From assembly GCF_018691265.1 (NCBI RefSeq), contig NW_024881296.1, positions 644,779 through 708,778 on the forward strand: 64,000 bases of DNA, written 5' to 3'. Position numbers and translations under genes: made by a program. Shown in pieces: positions 25,917 through 33,900 of the stretch (its first letter is position 1; each line of letters opens with the position of its first letter). This DNA comes from Tyto alba. Taxonomy: Eukaryota > Chordata > Aves > Strigiformes > Tytonidae. The notes below the pieces were generated by a model, which saw only the letters and a program-made list of their open reading frames with translations, was not told the origin of the DNA and ran no database searches.

Positions 25917-27947
25917 CTGTGGAATAAACCGATTTTAATTACTGTGACATTACTTGGGAGAGAGATTTTCTTTCGGTGCTTCTTTTCTCCACAGAAATAC
26001 AGAGGCATATATATTAACAAGAAATTCGAAGTTGCATTTTTCAGAGCGAGTAGACAGTGTTAAAGACTGAACATTCAGAAGCTGTGGTTAGTTTTAGTTA
26101 TGGTTATTTATATTTTACCTGATTCTTTCTTGTCACAGTACTGGTGGATCCCAATATCTTCATCTGTACAATTGAATGTAAATATATTTAATTATGGATG
26201 TGACACTGGAAACAAAACGCAATTTAGCAACCAAAGTTCAGCATCTAAATTTTTGCTACCTGTAGCACACCATTAGGTGTTAGAATACAAGCAACAGTAG
26301 AAAAGATACAGCATATAGTCTGAATACAAGTAGGACTTTCAAGAACCAGCAAGGGGCTGAAGAAGAACGTGACAGGTCCTTACATTTATTTGGAGCTGTC
26401 ATTCCCTTTACGTACACTTCAGTGCTCTTCAAGCTGCCAACACGCAAAAGTGTTTTTACCGCCTTCCTAATTAGCATCTCTCGTGTTCTTTCACAAGGAA
26501 AGGTAAGGATCATGTTGAAAAGTGTACCTTAGAATAACTTAAAATGTTTTCTGATGACTGACACGGCTGAGCTAAAGACCACAGGATTTTTTTAAGATTC
26601 ATGAACTCCTAAAGCTGCCGGTGCAATGGATCCAATATTCTTAAGCTATAGATCCTATCGTCTACCTTGTTCTCATGGCAAAGAAATTTGGGTGTTTCAG
26701 GTATACACTGGGACTGCTAGGCACACCACCAGTTCCTGATGTGGCTGACTGGTAGGTACTTAGGTGGGCCATGGCAAGCTCCAATAAGTAGATCTAAGCA
26801 TGGCTTTCTTTAAGTTGTATTGTTTTAAAATAATTTGACACCACATCCGTCTCCTTCTAAACTTAGACAGGGATATATCATGGGGAGAAATTCCTTACAT
26901 GGGGCAATGTAGGAAGGCACTGCAATGACAGGCAGCTTTTAAAACAAGACAGCAGTCCTCCCTTCTGCCTCAGAATTTTAGAATGAGGCATGTAGGCAAT
27001 GAATAAATGGACAGAGAGGAAGCAAGAAGGTCAAAGGCAGATAATAGGCACAGTAGGCCACATACATCTTCAATTACAGTAAACTATGTGTTTACTTAAA
27101 CCATCAGACTTTCCTATGAAATACAGCTTTTGGCTTTTTTATATTATTGTTATTACAGAACAGTTCTCACATGAAGATGGGATGCCAAGATATACTGAGT
27201 CAATATTTGAATAATAACGTTCAACTGCGTATTTGTTCATATTCAACTGAATTGACAATAATATCCAAAATAAAATGTCAAGAAAAATATTGTACACTAA
27301 AATTGGCATAAAGTATCATAAATAATATTTTGATATGGTCCACTTATAAACCAGCGGGGGTGTTTTAGTATTATTATTTTAGCAATAGCAAGGCAAGATG
27401 AATGAAGGTAATTTCTACATAGTTAGTAATTAGTCATGTGTCTCCTGGCACAATCAGTTAATAAGATAAATATATCCTTGTAAGTATAAAATATCAAGTA
27501 ATCATGCAAAACACCCAGAACATGCAGTAATTTTTTATTTTCATGCTAAGTACAAATCACAGTGCCTCTGCAAATCACTTGACTATAGATCTTCAGTCAC
27601 CCAAACTAGTCATTAAATTGAAGCTTACAGTCAAGTAGGGCACAGTTTCCTAAAAAGGAAAATGCATCCAATTAAATATAGTCTTAACATTTTTTACTTG
27701 AAAGGATGCTCCAGTTCTATGATGGGATATGCAAGGAAGATGGCCAAGTTCAAACATCATATTGCTGCCTAATTTTCTTTCTCCTAAATATAAAACCCAC
27801 TTCACTTGGGTACTCAGAATTTTGTATCAGTTTAATATTCATCAACAAGTTTTGCTGTTTTGTTTTAGTAACATGTAACAGCTCACCTCTAATACGTAAG
27901 TTAGTCTTCAAAGACCACAGGAACATCTCAGTCAGGCAGAAAGACAT
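4715..27947 (-). CDS. WDPCP: WDPCP (Fritz/BBS15), 5' coding exons 1-8, gene partial at its 3' end
   Basis: Spliced minus-strand gene: join of 27947-27887, 26163-26119, 25187-25137, 22657-22587, 22336-22277, 13206-13092, 9425-9292 and 4906-4715, giving 61+45+51+71+60+115+134+192 = 729 nt, 243 codons without a stop. All junctions are AG/GT and all phases agree. The protein follows vertebrate WDPCP from its start (MSFCLTEM) through SLSLSGPQLEKVVIDR, FIQFTKK, DVNKRLEKL, RHLAINC and DRANLLLLG, and reaches nearly the same length as the human protein at that point (243 against about 244 residues, from recall). Known role of the family: WDPCP is the CPLANE-complex WD-repeat protein that works with INTU and FUZ at the basal body in ciliogenesis, planar cell polarity and septin organisation. 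The part seen is the N-terminal region running into the beta-propeller; the rest lies left of the window. Gene identity is very likely; exact ends of untranslated exons are not known. Confidence 0.95.
4907..9291. other. Intron 7 of WDPCP
   Basis: About 4.4 kb of noncoding DNA between exons 7 and 8. It holds a possible tRNA-derived SINE relic near 5650-5726, a MIR-like relic near 8604-8712 and two perfect octamer motifs: ATTTGCAT at 6014-6021 and ATGCAAAT at 7373-7380. No other exon was recognised. Confidence 0.75.
8604..8712 (-). repeat. MIR-like SINE relic, inverted
   Basis: On the plus strand this reads as a decayed reverse complement of the MIR core and 3' part: a GAGATACAGAGGCAC-like start, then AAGTCACTTGCCTAAGGACACA, a TAGCTTGTCAGTGGTGAGA stretch and a later run in place of the tRNA-like part. 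The order matches the MIR pattern of 'cttgcccaaggtcacacagctagtaagtggcaga'. It also has 10-bp inverted ends (GAGATACAGA against TCTGTATCTC). The call rests on recalled consensus, so it is moderate. Confidence 0.5.
9292..9425 (-). CDS. WDPCP: WDPCP coding exon 7
   Basis: Acceptor CGTTTTTCAG and donor TTTAAG|GTACAG. It encodes residues 136-179, including VLTDNFIILSF, QLCFIQFTKK and DVNKRLEKL, all close to human WDPCP (LLTDSFIILSF, KLCFIQFTKK, DVNKRLEKL). The phase is 2 nt carried in and 0 out. The open frame continues past both splice sites, but that extra sequence is not part of the protein. Confidence 0.95.
9426..13091. other. Intron 6 of WDPCP
   Basis: About 3.7 kb, AT-rich. It contains a short imperfect tandem repeat (period 23) at 10526-10566, an octamer ATGCAAAT at 10585-10592 and a G-run at 10358-10367. 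Nothing gene-like was recognised. Confidence 0.75.
10526..10566. repeat. Short imperfect 23-bp tandem repeat
   Basis: AGTCATGTACTGGCAC is repeated as AGTCATGCACTGGCAC 23 bp later, about 1.8 copies with one mismatch in the core. Confidence 0.7.
13092..13206 (-). CDS. WDPCP: WDPCP coding exon 6
   Basis: Acceptor GTTTGGATGTAG and donor AGTGATG|GTAATT. It encodes residues 97-134 and the first base of codon 135. The core GILVSLSLSGPQLEKVVIDR is essentially identical to the human protein and is the best-conserved block in the window. It is also locally GC-richer than its AT-rich introns, as expected for a conserved exon. Intron 5 upstream is about 9.1 kb, the longest here. Confidence 0.96.
14372..14398. 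repeat. Poly-A tract, 27 A
   Basis: Uninterrupted A run on the plus strand inside intron 5. No recognisable retroposed body is attached, so it may be a simple repeat or a very old tail. Confidence 0.9.
16585..16751 (+). mobile_element. CR1 LINE, 5'-truncated 3' end
   Basis: Reads as the classic CR1 tail: GGGAAGTGGTTGAATCACC, CCCTGGAGGTATTTAAAAGG, GACACGGTTTAGTGGTGGAC and GGTCTCTTCTAACCTAAATG, ending in the diagnostic tandem octamer ATGATTCTATGATTCCATGA. Only the last 170 bp or so of the 3' end remain, as is usual for these dead avian LINE copies. This supports an avian or at least sauropsid source. Confidence 0.9.
17578..17635. repeat. Perfect 15-bp inverted repeat with 28-nt loop
   Basis: Left arm ACTTAAGTACATGCT (17578-17592) and right arm AGCATGTACTTAAGT (17621-17635) are exact reverse complements. 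The arm sequence resembles the CTTAAGCATGTGCTTAAGTG core of a palindromic dispersed element common in bird and reptile genomes, recalled without a certain name, so it is probably a relic of that element. Confidence 0.8.
21149..21173. repeat. Poly-A tract, 25 A
   Basis: Preceded by five G, inside intron 5. Simple repeat. Confidence 0.9.
22148..22173. repeat. (AAAAC)n microsatellite
   Basis: About five AAAAC units, about 100 nt downstream of exon 5 in the sense of WDPCP transcription. Confidence 0.85.
22277..22336 (-). CDS. WDPCP: WDPCP coding exon 5
   Basis: Sixty nt, phase 0 to 0, between acceptor TTGTCCTTTAG and donor TGTCAG|GTAAAA. It encodes DLMQNSQCMLCKWKNKHICQ, aligned with human ELMQNSPCVLSKWKNKYVCQ. 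It can be skipped without a frameshift. It contains the next in-frame methionine after Met39 (Met79). Confidence 0.93.
22587..22657 (-). CDS. WDPCP: WDPCP coding exon 4
   Basis: Acceptor TTTATTTGCCAG and donor GTAGAG|GTATGT. It completes Ser53 and encodes RDYSWILKNKRPDKLRDTL followed by KEVE, close to human RDYPWTLKNRRPEKLRDSLKELE. It is rich in Lys and Arg. The end is phase 0. Intron 4 to the next exon is only 250 nt, the shortest intron in the window. Confidence 0.93.
22658..25136. other. Intron 3 of WDPCP
   Basis: About 2.5 kb. A TG/TA-rich stretch near 22691-22760 starts close to the exon 4 acceptor, and an AT microsatellite (ATATATGCATATATATATA-like) lies near 23175-23196. Nothing gene-like was recognised. 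Confidence 0.75.
22691..22762. repeat. TG/TA-rich low-complexity stretch
   Basis: Degenerate run of TGTATATATA, TGTGTATGTGTGTGTATATA and similar words, just upstream of exon 4 in the transcribed sense. Confidence 0.75.
25137..25187 (-). CDS. WDPCP: WDPCP coding exon 3 (51-nt small exon)
   Basis: Acceptor TTTCTTTCCTTTAG and donor GAAT|GTAAGG flank an exon encoding SQMKYSYLEEKQKVAE plus split codons on each side. The second half matches human LEEKQKLAES; the first half is diverged. Phase is 1 to 1. Joining exon 2 straight to exon 4 would also keep the frame, so a 17-residue skipping isoform is possible. It contains an in-frame ATG (Met39), the first methionine available to a transcript started in the CpG island just upstream. 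A longer open frame overlaps it on the plus strand but is a shadow. Confidence 0.88.
25390..25800 (-). promoter_or_regulatory. CpG island inside WDPCP intron 2, probable alternative promoter
   Basis: A sharp GC- and CpG-rich block in AT-rich DNA, with many GCGGC, CCGGCC and CGCGC words. It carries a perfect YY1-type ATGGCGGC at 25690-25697, a GAGGAAGTAA ETS-like word at 25521-25530, a direct pair of GGATTA words at 25573-25578 and 25582-25587, and a GATA word after them. On the minus strand, AACTG|GTGAGA at 25404/25403 is a strong splice donor, placed to join a noncoding first exon to exon 3 (acceptor at 25188) or to exon 4. Read as sense for WDPCP this would give a protein starting at Met39. 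The direction is inferred; CpG islands often fire both ways. Open frames within it are GC-driven and not called as genes. Confidence 0.65.
25404..25700 (-). other. Hypothetical noncoding first exon from the CpG island
   Basis: Only the 3' end is supported: the donor CAACTG|GTGAGACTGG with the exon ending at 25404. The 5' limit given is a guess within the island. It would splice over a 216-nt intron to exon 3. Confidence 0.3.
25874..25912. repeat. Poly-T tract, 39 T (poly-A on the WDPCP strand)
   Basis: Uninterrupted and among the longest homopolymers in the window, between the CpG island and exon 2 in intron 2. Likely to vary in length between individuals and assemblies. Confidence 0.95.
26119..26163 (-). 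CDS. WDPCP: WDPCP coding exon 2 (45-nt small exon)
   Basis: Acceptor ATTGTACAG precedes the exon at 26164-26165, and donor TCAG|GTAAAA follows with GT at 26118-26117. The exon completes the split Asp21 codon and encodes EDIGIHQYCDKKES, which fits the human segment DRDIGIYQYYDKKD. It is symmetric in phase (1 to 1), so skipping it would keep the frame. The adjoining introns are 1,723 nt (upstream) and 931 nt (downstream, holding the CpG island). Confidence 0.9.
26164..27886. other. Intron 1 of WDPCP
   Basis: About 1.7 kb of AT-rich DNA between exons 1 and 2. Nothing else recognised. Confidence 0.75.
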
Positions 27948-27971
27948 CTGGTTGCAGATGGAGACTTAACA
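27887..27971 (-). CDS. WDPCP: WDPCP coding exon 1 (start codon 27947)
   Basis: Encodes the first 20 residues, starting MSFCLTEMFLWSLK, which match the known WDPCP N-terminus. The ATG at 27947-27945 is preceded in frame by a TAA eight codons upstream, so this is the first possible start in the frame. The donor is AGAG|GTGAGC with GT at 27886-27885, and the exon ends in phase 1. Upstream lies a pyrimidine-rich stretch ending in TAG, with AG at 27973-27972. It could be a splice acceptor giving a 24-nt untranslated part, which implies a further noncoding 5' exon at higher coordinates. That acceptor is an inference; the coding part 27947-27887 is firm. Confidence 0.9.
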
Positions 27972-28189
27972 CTATCAAAAGAGGGAAAGAAACTGCATGA
28001 GCAAATTAATTACCCTCTATCACCAGTGAAACTGCAGGTGTTTTGGAAACTAAGTGCTAGAAGAACGTAGCAGCAACGGTATTTTGTGATATGTAAGTTG
28101 AAGTTTTCAACCACAATAAAATGAATAATGCGTGGAAAACAATAGGATAAGAAATGTCTTTATGTCTATATGTCTATATATAGAGGCCG

Positions 28190-28825
28190 ACCTGCGGCCA
28201 GTGGAGGAGCCCACGCCAGAGCAGGCGGCTGCACCCAAAGAAGGCCGGGTCACTGTGGGAAGCTCCCGCTGTTGTAGTTCAGTGCTGGGAGGACGCAGGA
28301 AGGAACCACACCAGAGCAGCCTGGGAAACGCTGCAACCCGTGGGAAGGACTCATGTCAGAGAAAGTTCGTGGTGAACTGTCTCCTGTGAGAGGGACATCA
28401 TGCTGGAGCAGGGGAGAATGTGAGGAGTCCCCCCCAGCCGCGAGGAGAAGTGGCAGGACCGACCGCACCCCCCATCCCCTGCCCCCTGCGCCACTGCAGG
28501 GGAGAAGGTAGAGAGATCCAGAGCAAAGCTGAGCCTGGGAAGAAGGGGGGGATAGGAGAAGGTGTTTTCAAGATGTGGTAATGCTTCTTACTGTCCTACT
28601 CTGTCTGTTAAAAGTTGTTGTTAGCGTCTGAATTAAATTTATGTTCTTTTTCCTTCCCCTAACGTGTCTGGGTTTTGCCTGTGACCGTAATGTGTAAGTC
28701 ACCCCTCCTTGTCCTTGTCTCGGTAGCCAAGCCTTTTGCTTTATTTTCTCCTTTCCAACGCTGGGGGTGAAGGGGGGAGTGAGAAGCTGCATGGTGCTCA
28801 GTTGCCCCTTGGGCTCAAACCATGA
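28190..28825 (+). mobile_element. LTR-like dispersed avian repeat (probable degenerate solo LTR)
   Basis: A GC-rich block foreign to its surroundings, with the word order I recall for a dispersed LTR family of birds: repeated CCACGCCAGAGCAGG, CCCGTGGGAAGGACTCA and GCTGGAGCAGGGGAG units, then GAATGTGAGGAGTCC, CCTGCGCCACTG, a GCCTGGGAAGAAG box, a TCCTACTCTGTCTG stretch, an AATTAAATTTATG region, TGTCTGGGTTTTGCC, CTTGTCCTTGTCTCGG, a TTTATTTTCTCC stretch and an end like GGGCTCAAACCATGACA. No retroviral genes flank it and no clean target-site duplication was seen. It starts about 220 nt upstream of WDPCP exon 1, in opposite orientation to the gene. Confidence 0.65.
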
Positions 28826-30818
28826 CACCTAGATAGGAGAACTTGACTTTCTGGCCAAATTTTTTTAAACACTGTATGTTGGGAATTTTCAAAATAGTCA
28901 AGGGAAGGTTTTGAACACGTGATATTTGAAGACATTAGTTATAGTGCTAAACATAAAAAAAAATACGTCTTTCTAAATAAAAAAGAGCACTTACACTAAT
29001 TAAATTAAAACTGGCAAAATGATAGATGCGAAGGATATAAAAAATATGCGTTGAAATATTATGTACACTGGCTGGAGTTATAAACTGTTTGCTGTGGTTT
29101 TTTGAACGATCCATCTGAATATTCCCACTGGAGGATGTGTTGTGTTTCAAAGGAGCATTGGGAATCTTCCGAGACACAGTGACCGACAGACTTCCCTGAG
29201 TAATTTCCTGCAGTGCCGTAGCTATAAGTGGGCCATCAGAGCAACTATTTTCACTTATTTCACTAACCCCAAGGACCTACTGAAGGCTGGACTTGGAAGG
29301 GGACTTTACACAAATACAGCACACTTCCGAACCACTGTTGGTATGGTACTGTACTTGAGCTTTTTTTCTTTTTTGAAGTGGACCCTTCATTTCCTTTCCA
29401 TTAGTGCCATTTAGATAATGAATCAATTACAAGATGATTGCAGAATTCCTATCACATAGAGTATCAGACATTTACGTTAAGAGTGCTATGATGGAAAAAT
29501 ATGTGCAAGAATCTCAGGTGGCATCAAGGAAGCTATCATAGTCCCAGCAGAGCTATGAGACCTTGAGGTATTATCACTCAAGCTAATACGTATGTTTTGA
29601 TGCACTGCCTAATCCACTGAAATAGCACCAAGTGGAAATAGCATTTCCTTCACCCTGATCCCCAAATGTACAAAAAGTCTTGCTGACTTACTAAATCCCA
29701 TAGTTCTATCAAAAAAAAAAGCAAAAAATAAAAGCTCACAACACGCGTCTAGTAAATGGAATGTACTTTCATCTTAGGCAAGAATGAGGTTTGGAAAAAA
29801 AATGCAAGGAGATTAGTAGCAAGGTGGTCTGCTGAACATGGGAACCATTTTTGGTATAAATATGGATGAGGGCAGCCCCTCAGTTTCCATGTGGACTACA
29901 GTAAAAGGAGACTGTACATTATAATTTTCTTATTTGTTTTCTCTTTTTTTTACTTTCTTACTTTAGCAAGTGAAACAAAACTTGCATTCCCCAAGGCCCT
30001 TAGATCCTAGATTAGAATCTCTCACTAATAGGAAGTCATTGAATTGAGTGAAATTCTCCAAATCCTATCATGGTTTGATCTGAAAAAAAAAAAAAAAACA
30101 ACCAAACAAAAACCAACACAAACCTTTGATTGGCTGATGATCTGTTCAGCTAGAAAGAAGGCACCATATGCCCAGAAGACAAAGTATTACTAGGAGACTT
30201 TGGCACAACAAATAATCGAACATAAATTCCTCAAATTACTCCACAGCTCTTGTATGTAGGCTCCATGGACCCTTTTAGTTATGTCGTCCTACTGAATATA
30301 AAGCTATCCCATTAACATTTTAATGCTGCAGTATGCCTTCCAAACTGACAGATCAGAGAAGACTTCCAAGTCCTTATTTTTTCACTAAGTGTCAGAGACA
30401 GGGAGGGAACTCTCCAAAAAACAGAAGGAAGCCTTCAAATGAGCACTAAATACTCAGTGTCCAAGACATGTACATTTTAAAAAGTTGCCCTCAAAAATGA
30501 GAAAAAAGACGGTTTGTAAGAAAATGTTAAGAAACCCAAGACATCTAAAGAGTTGAATTTCAGTTCTGCTCTAAATAACCTAAATGAAGCAAGATTCTCC
30601 ATGTACCTAAAAAGGGAAAAGAGATTTTGTCAATTATTGTAATCTTGAGTTTAGCTTTTTGCTTCTCCCTTTCTTTGGACTCTGAGCACTCACAAACCAG
30701 CTAATTATTCGAATGCTCGTTACTGTTGTGCCAGTGAGAATGGACATCTGCCTGAAAAATGCTGGTCCTGTCTAACAATACTCTCATTTGGAATACCTTC
30801 TGATTATAGTCTACAGGG

Positions 30819-30840
30819 AAAAAAAAAAAAAAAAAAAAAA
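30819..30840. repeat. Poly-A tract, 22 A
   Basis: Simple homopolymer on the plus strand. Confidence 0.9.
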
Positions 30841-31422
30841 GGGAGAAAATTTGCTTCTGTGACAGAACAAGGCATTGTAAAGCCTGAATATTTTGTTCAG
30901 GGGAATTATTTTTTCTTGTTCCTTTTGAAGGAATACATGCCAACTTTCAGAGTTATGCAACTACATCTCACCATTTACCACATCATTATATTCCAGCACA
31001 ATGGGGATGAAGATGATGAGGATGATGACAACAGAGGAAACTTTCCGTATTTGAAAAGTGCCTCTCAGAATTTACAATGTTTCTTTGACTACATGAGCTA
31101 GGCCCTGCTATTGCAAAGTGGTAGGTATGAAAAAATATAAAAATTCCTCCCACTGAACTTTAAGGACTCCATTCCTCCCTCTTTAAAATTGATTAGAATT
31201 TGGGAAAAATGGGATAAAATAACTCTGTTGTTAAGGTAAAACTGGAATTCAATTTAATAGCTGGTTCTTTTTCTGGCTCATGCAATGCTGACTGTCTGCT
31301 TTCACAATATCTCCAGAAACAATAGGCAGGGATACTTTGGTGGTTGCAAAAGCTTACTGACAAATGGAGATGTTCTGCAATGGTTAGCCTGCTCCAGTAT
31401 CTGTGTTAGGAGCGCTTTGATT

Positions 31423-31441
31423 AAAAAAAAAAAAAAAAAAA
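31423..31441. repeat. Poly-A tract, 19 A
   Basis: Simple homopolymer on the plus strand. Confidence 0.9.
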
Positions 31442-31974
31442 TCCTCAGTTTAGTAAATTTGTGTTTAACCACAGATACAGAAAAATAACCATCTGGCCAC
31501 TATGTAACATCAACAAATGCTGAAATTGATACCTAGGGTCTGCTCCACACCTTCAGGGAAGCAGCTGTCATGGCAGATAATTAGGAACTATGCACGGCAG
31601 GAGTGCTTCGGGGCACTGATACTGTATTTCTCCCCTTTCCATACAGTTACCTGAGAGAGCGGGGTGCTCGGGAAAGGCAATGCCCAGCGAGCGCGTCCCA
31701 AGAACACACACCTCTGAAAATGTGTTAGAGGCAACCTCGAGCTAGAGAAAAGGAAATGCTGACTGCAAAAGACCGTCTGAACTTTGCAGTTTATGTGCTA
31801 GAGGCATGGTTTGGTGCCACAGCACTATCCCAGGCACCCCTCTAAGGGTAAATCCTGTAACTGCCAGCCTGCAGGACAGCATTTGGCAACCATCTGCCTA
31901 TTCCACTGAGGGTGGGCAGACCCGCTCCCAGAAATCCCGTGTTCCTGGTGAAAGAGCGATAAACAAGGGGGAAA

Positions 31975-32026
31975 CACCCCCCACCCCCACCCCCACCACC
32001 CCCCCCCCCCCCAAAAAAAAAAAAAA
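31975..32026. repeat. C-rich then A-rich tract; G-quadruplex candidate on the minus strand
   Basis: Runs of 6, 5, 5, 2 and 14 C separated by single A, then 14 A. The complementary strand has at least four G-runs with one-base loops, which is the pattern of a stable quadruplex. Confidence 0.85.
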
Positions 32027-33369
32027 TCACATGCTTCTAGGAGCAGAAAGGAGGTAAAATGCAAAGCTAGTCAGGAAGCAGGTTCCTCTATGCCACAGTG
32101 AAGTTACAAAGCTGCTGCAATAATGTGCACAACGTACTAGACAAGGTGCTTCATGCATGGGTTTGGACAGATGCTACAGGGCAAAATGCCCAAATGAAAG
32201 AAAATGTTGCAGAGTCCATTTTCACTACTCACATGGTGTCAGACATTCTTGGCAAAAAATACTATACCAGGAATTATTTTATAAGAATCAACATATGCCC
32301 CCCCTTTTGTTTTCTCCTACTCCAGATTGCTTTCATGTTCTACAGGTGTAATTTTCTTCAGAAAAATGGAAAATGTAAGAGCCACAATGGACTCTAATTT
32401 AGAAAAAACCTGTACTTTTTCATTTGACTTTGGATTAATTACACAGTAGCTCTAGTAGCTATAGATTCCAGAACAGATTACCCTCAGTCTTAGTCCTGCC
32501 CCCCTTCCTCCACCCCTCCAATGTTAACATCCTATCTCTGGCATTGCTACTGCTCATTTCCAATGTCTGATTTGTAACTCAGGCACTAAATGTTCAACAA
32601 AGTCATCAAGTCATCCTCCAACTTATTCTATACTTCTGTGATATAATAGATGGAGCAGAAATCATTGCCTGTTTTTTCTTCCTCTTCATGATGAATTTCT
32701 CCTTCACCAAGGAGAGGAACTCCCTGCAGCACATAAATGATTCACAAACGTAATATTTGACTCTAAGATAAAGTTTAGATCAAACTATGTGCATTAGATC
32801 AGTAGCTACTTGCTGTACACTTTGATACAACTATTTCTTTGTGTAATGCATATACAATAAAATGATAAACATACTTTTACATTTTTAGCTACATAAAATT
32901 TACTGTTCTAAAAGAGACCAGTAAAAATTTTTCTCAGTCATGTTCCCATAGATAATAATTGTAGAATATTTCCCCAATTTTACAAGATAGTCTTCCACTT
33001 TTTACAGTTGTATGAAGCCATAGCCTGTTTGATACATAATAAACACATACAGACATAAAGTCAGTAAAATAGTGAGAATTTGTAAAACTTAATTTTGTAT
33101 TCTAGTGCTAAGCAGAAACAATCCAGCATCTTCCTTCACGTCTACAGTTTATTCCACCAAGTCAGCAGCACCGTAATTAAAGGAAACTGCTAAATTTATA
33201 CATGCGTCTTAATAGTTTTTGGTTTCTTAAGAAAATTCTGCTTATGTCTGTGCGTCAGTCTAACCTTTTTAAATTTTTAGTCTATTGATCAAGCTAAATC
33301 TAATCTTCTGATTTGTTTTCTCAGAAAATAAATTATCCAACATATGTAATTCCTGCAAATGCTGTGCAA

Positions 33370-33900
33370 ATCTGCAGGTGGACACAAGGAAAGGTTGTCT
33401 TAGTACCAGAACTGAGGGACACGTAGGGATAGCTCAGGCCCCGATCACTTTTCTTGGTGAAATCAGTAGATCTACCTTGGTCGGAGCACGCTGTCCCGTG
33501 CCAAGCTGGAAGGTCGAACCGAGGGGCTGTAGCCTACGGAAGATGGTGGTGGCATGGTGGCCGTGAGTGCTGCACACGTGGGGAGCAACGGGACAGGAGA
33601 GGGGAAAGAAAGGGTGGCAGGTTGTAGGGAAAAGTGTTTGGGGGTTCTGAGGCTGCAGCAGATGGAGGAATGGGCGGAGATGTGGGGATTGTGAAGAGCA
33701 CATATTGTATATACTGGCTATAGCCCTACTGCATAAGGGACCAGCACAAAGCGCACGTCAGCTGGGCGGGAGGGGAGATGATTGGAAATTCTCCGGTTCT
33801 GCTGCCCGATGAACAAACTGCCATACAGACATTGCCAAGCGGACTTGTTTCTCACCGATGGAAACAAGAGAGTAAGCAGGCTACTTCTCATCTGTGACAC
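33370..33900. other. GC-richer block, origin unclear
   Basis: CpG-containing stretch with CGGAAGATGGTGG (ETS- and YY1-like) at 33537-33549, an E-box CACGTG at 33574-33579 and a GGGCGGAG word near 33672. It could be a 5' noncoding exon or promoter of WDPCP, an old LTR, or neither. I see no convincing splice pair or protein similarity. Confidence 0.25.

Larger units (their letters stand above)
28826..33360. other. No gene recognised; upstream of WDPCP exon 1
   Basis: AT-rich DNA with poly-A runs at 30082-30097, 30819-30840 and 31423-31441, a GATGAAGATGATGAGG trinucleotide-like stretch near 31006-31032, and a C-run/A-run block at 31975-32026. It may hold intron sequence of noncoding 5' exons of WDPCP, but none could be identified. 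Confidence 0.5.

Noticed and set aside
25842..26063. Plus-strand ORF containing a long Phe run
   Set aside because: It is the 39-T homopolymer translated.
28132..28828. ORFs in the GC-rich block upstream of exon 1
   Set aside because: The block reads as an LTR-like dispersed repeat; the open frames are by-products, and no retroviral protein is seen.
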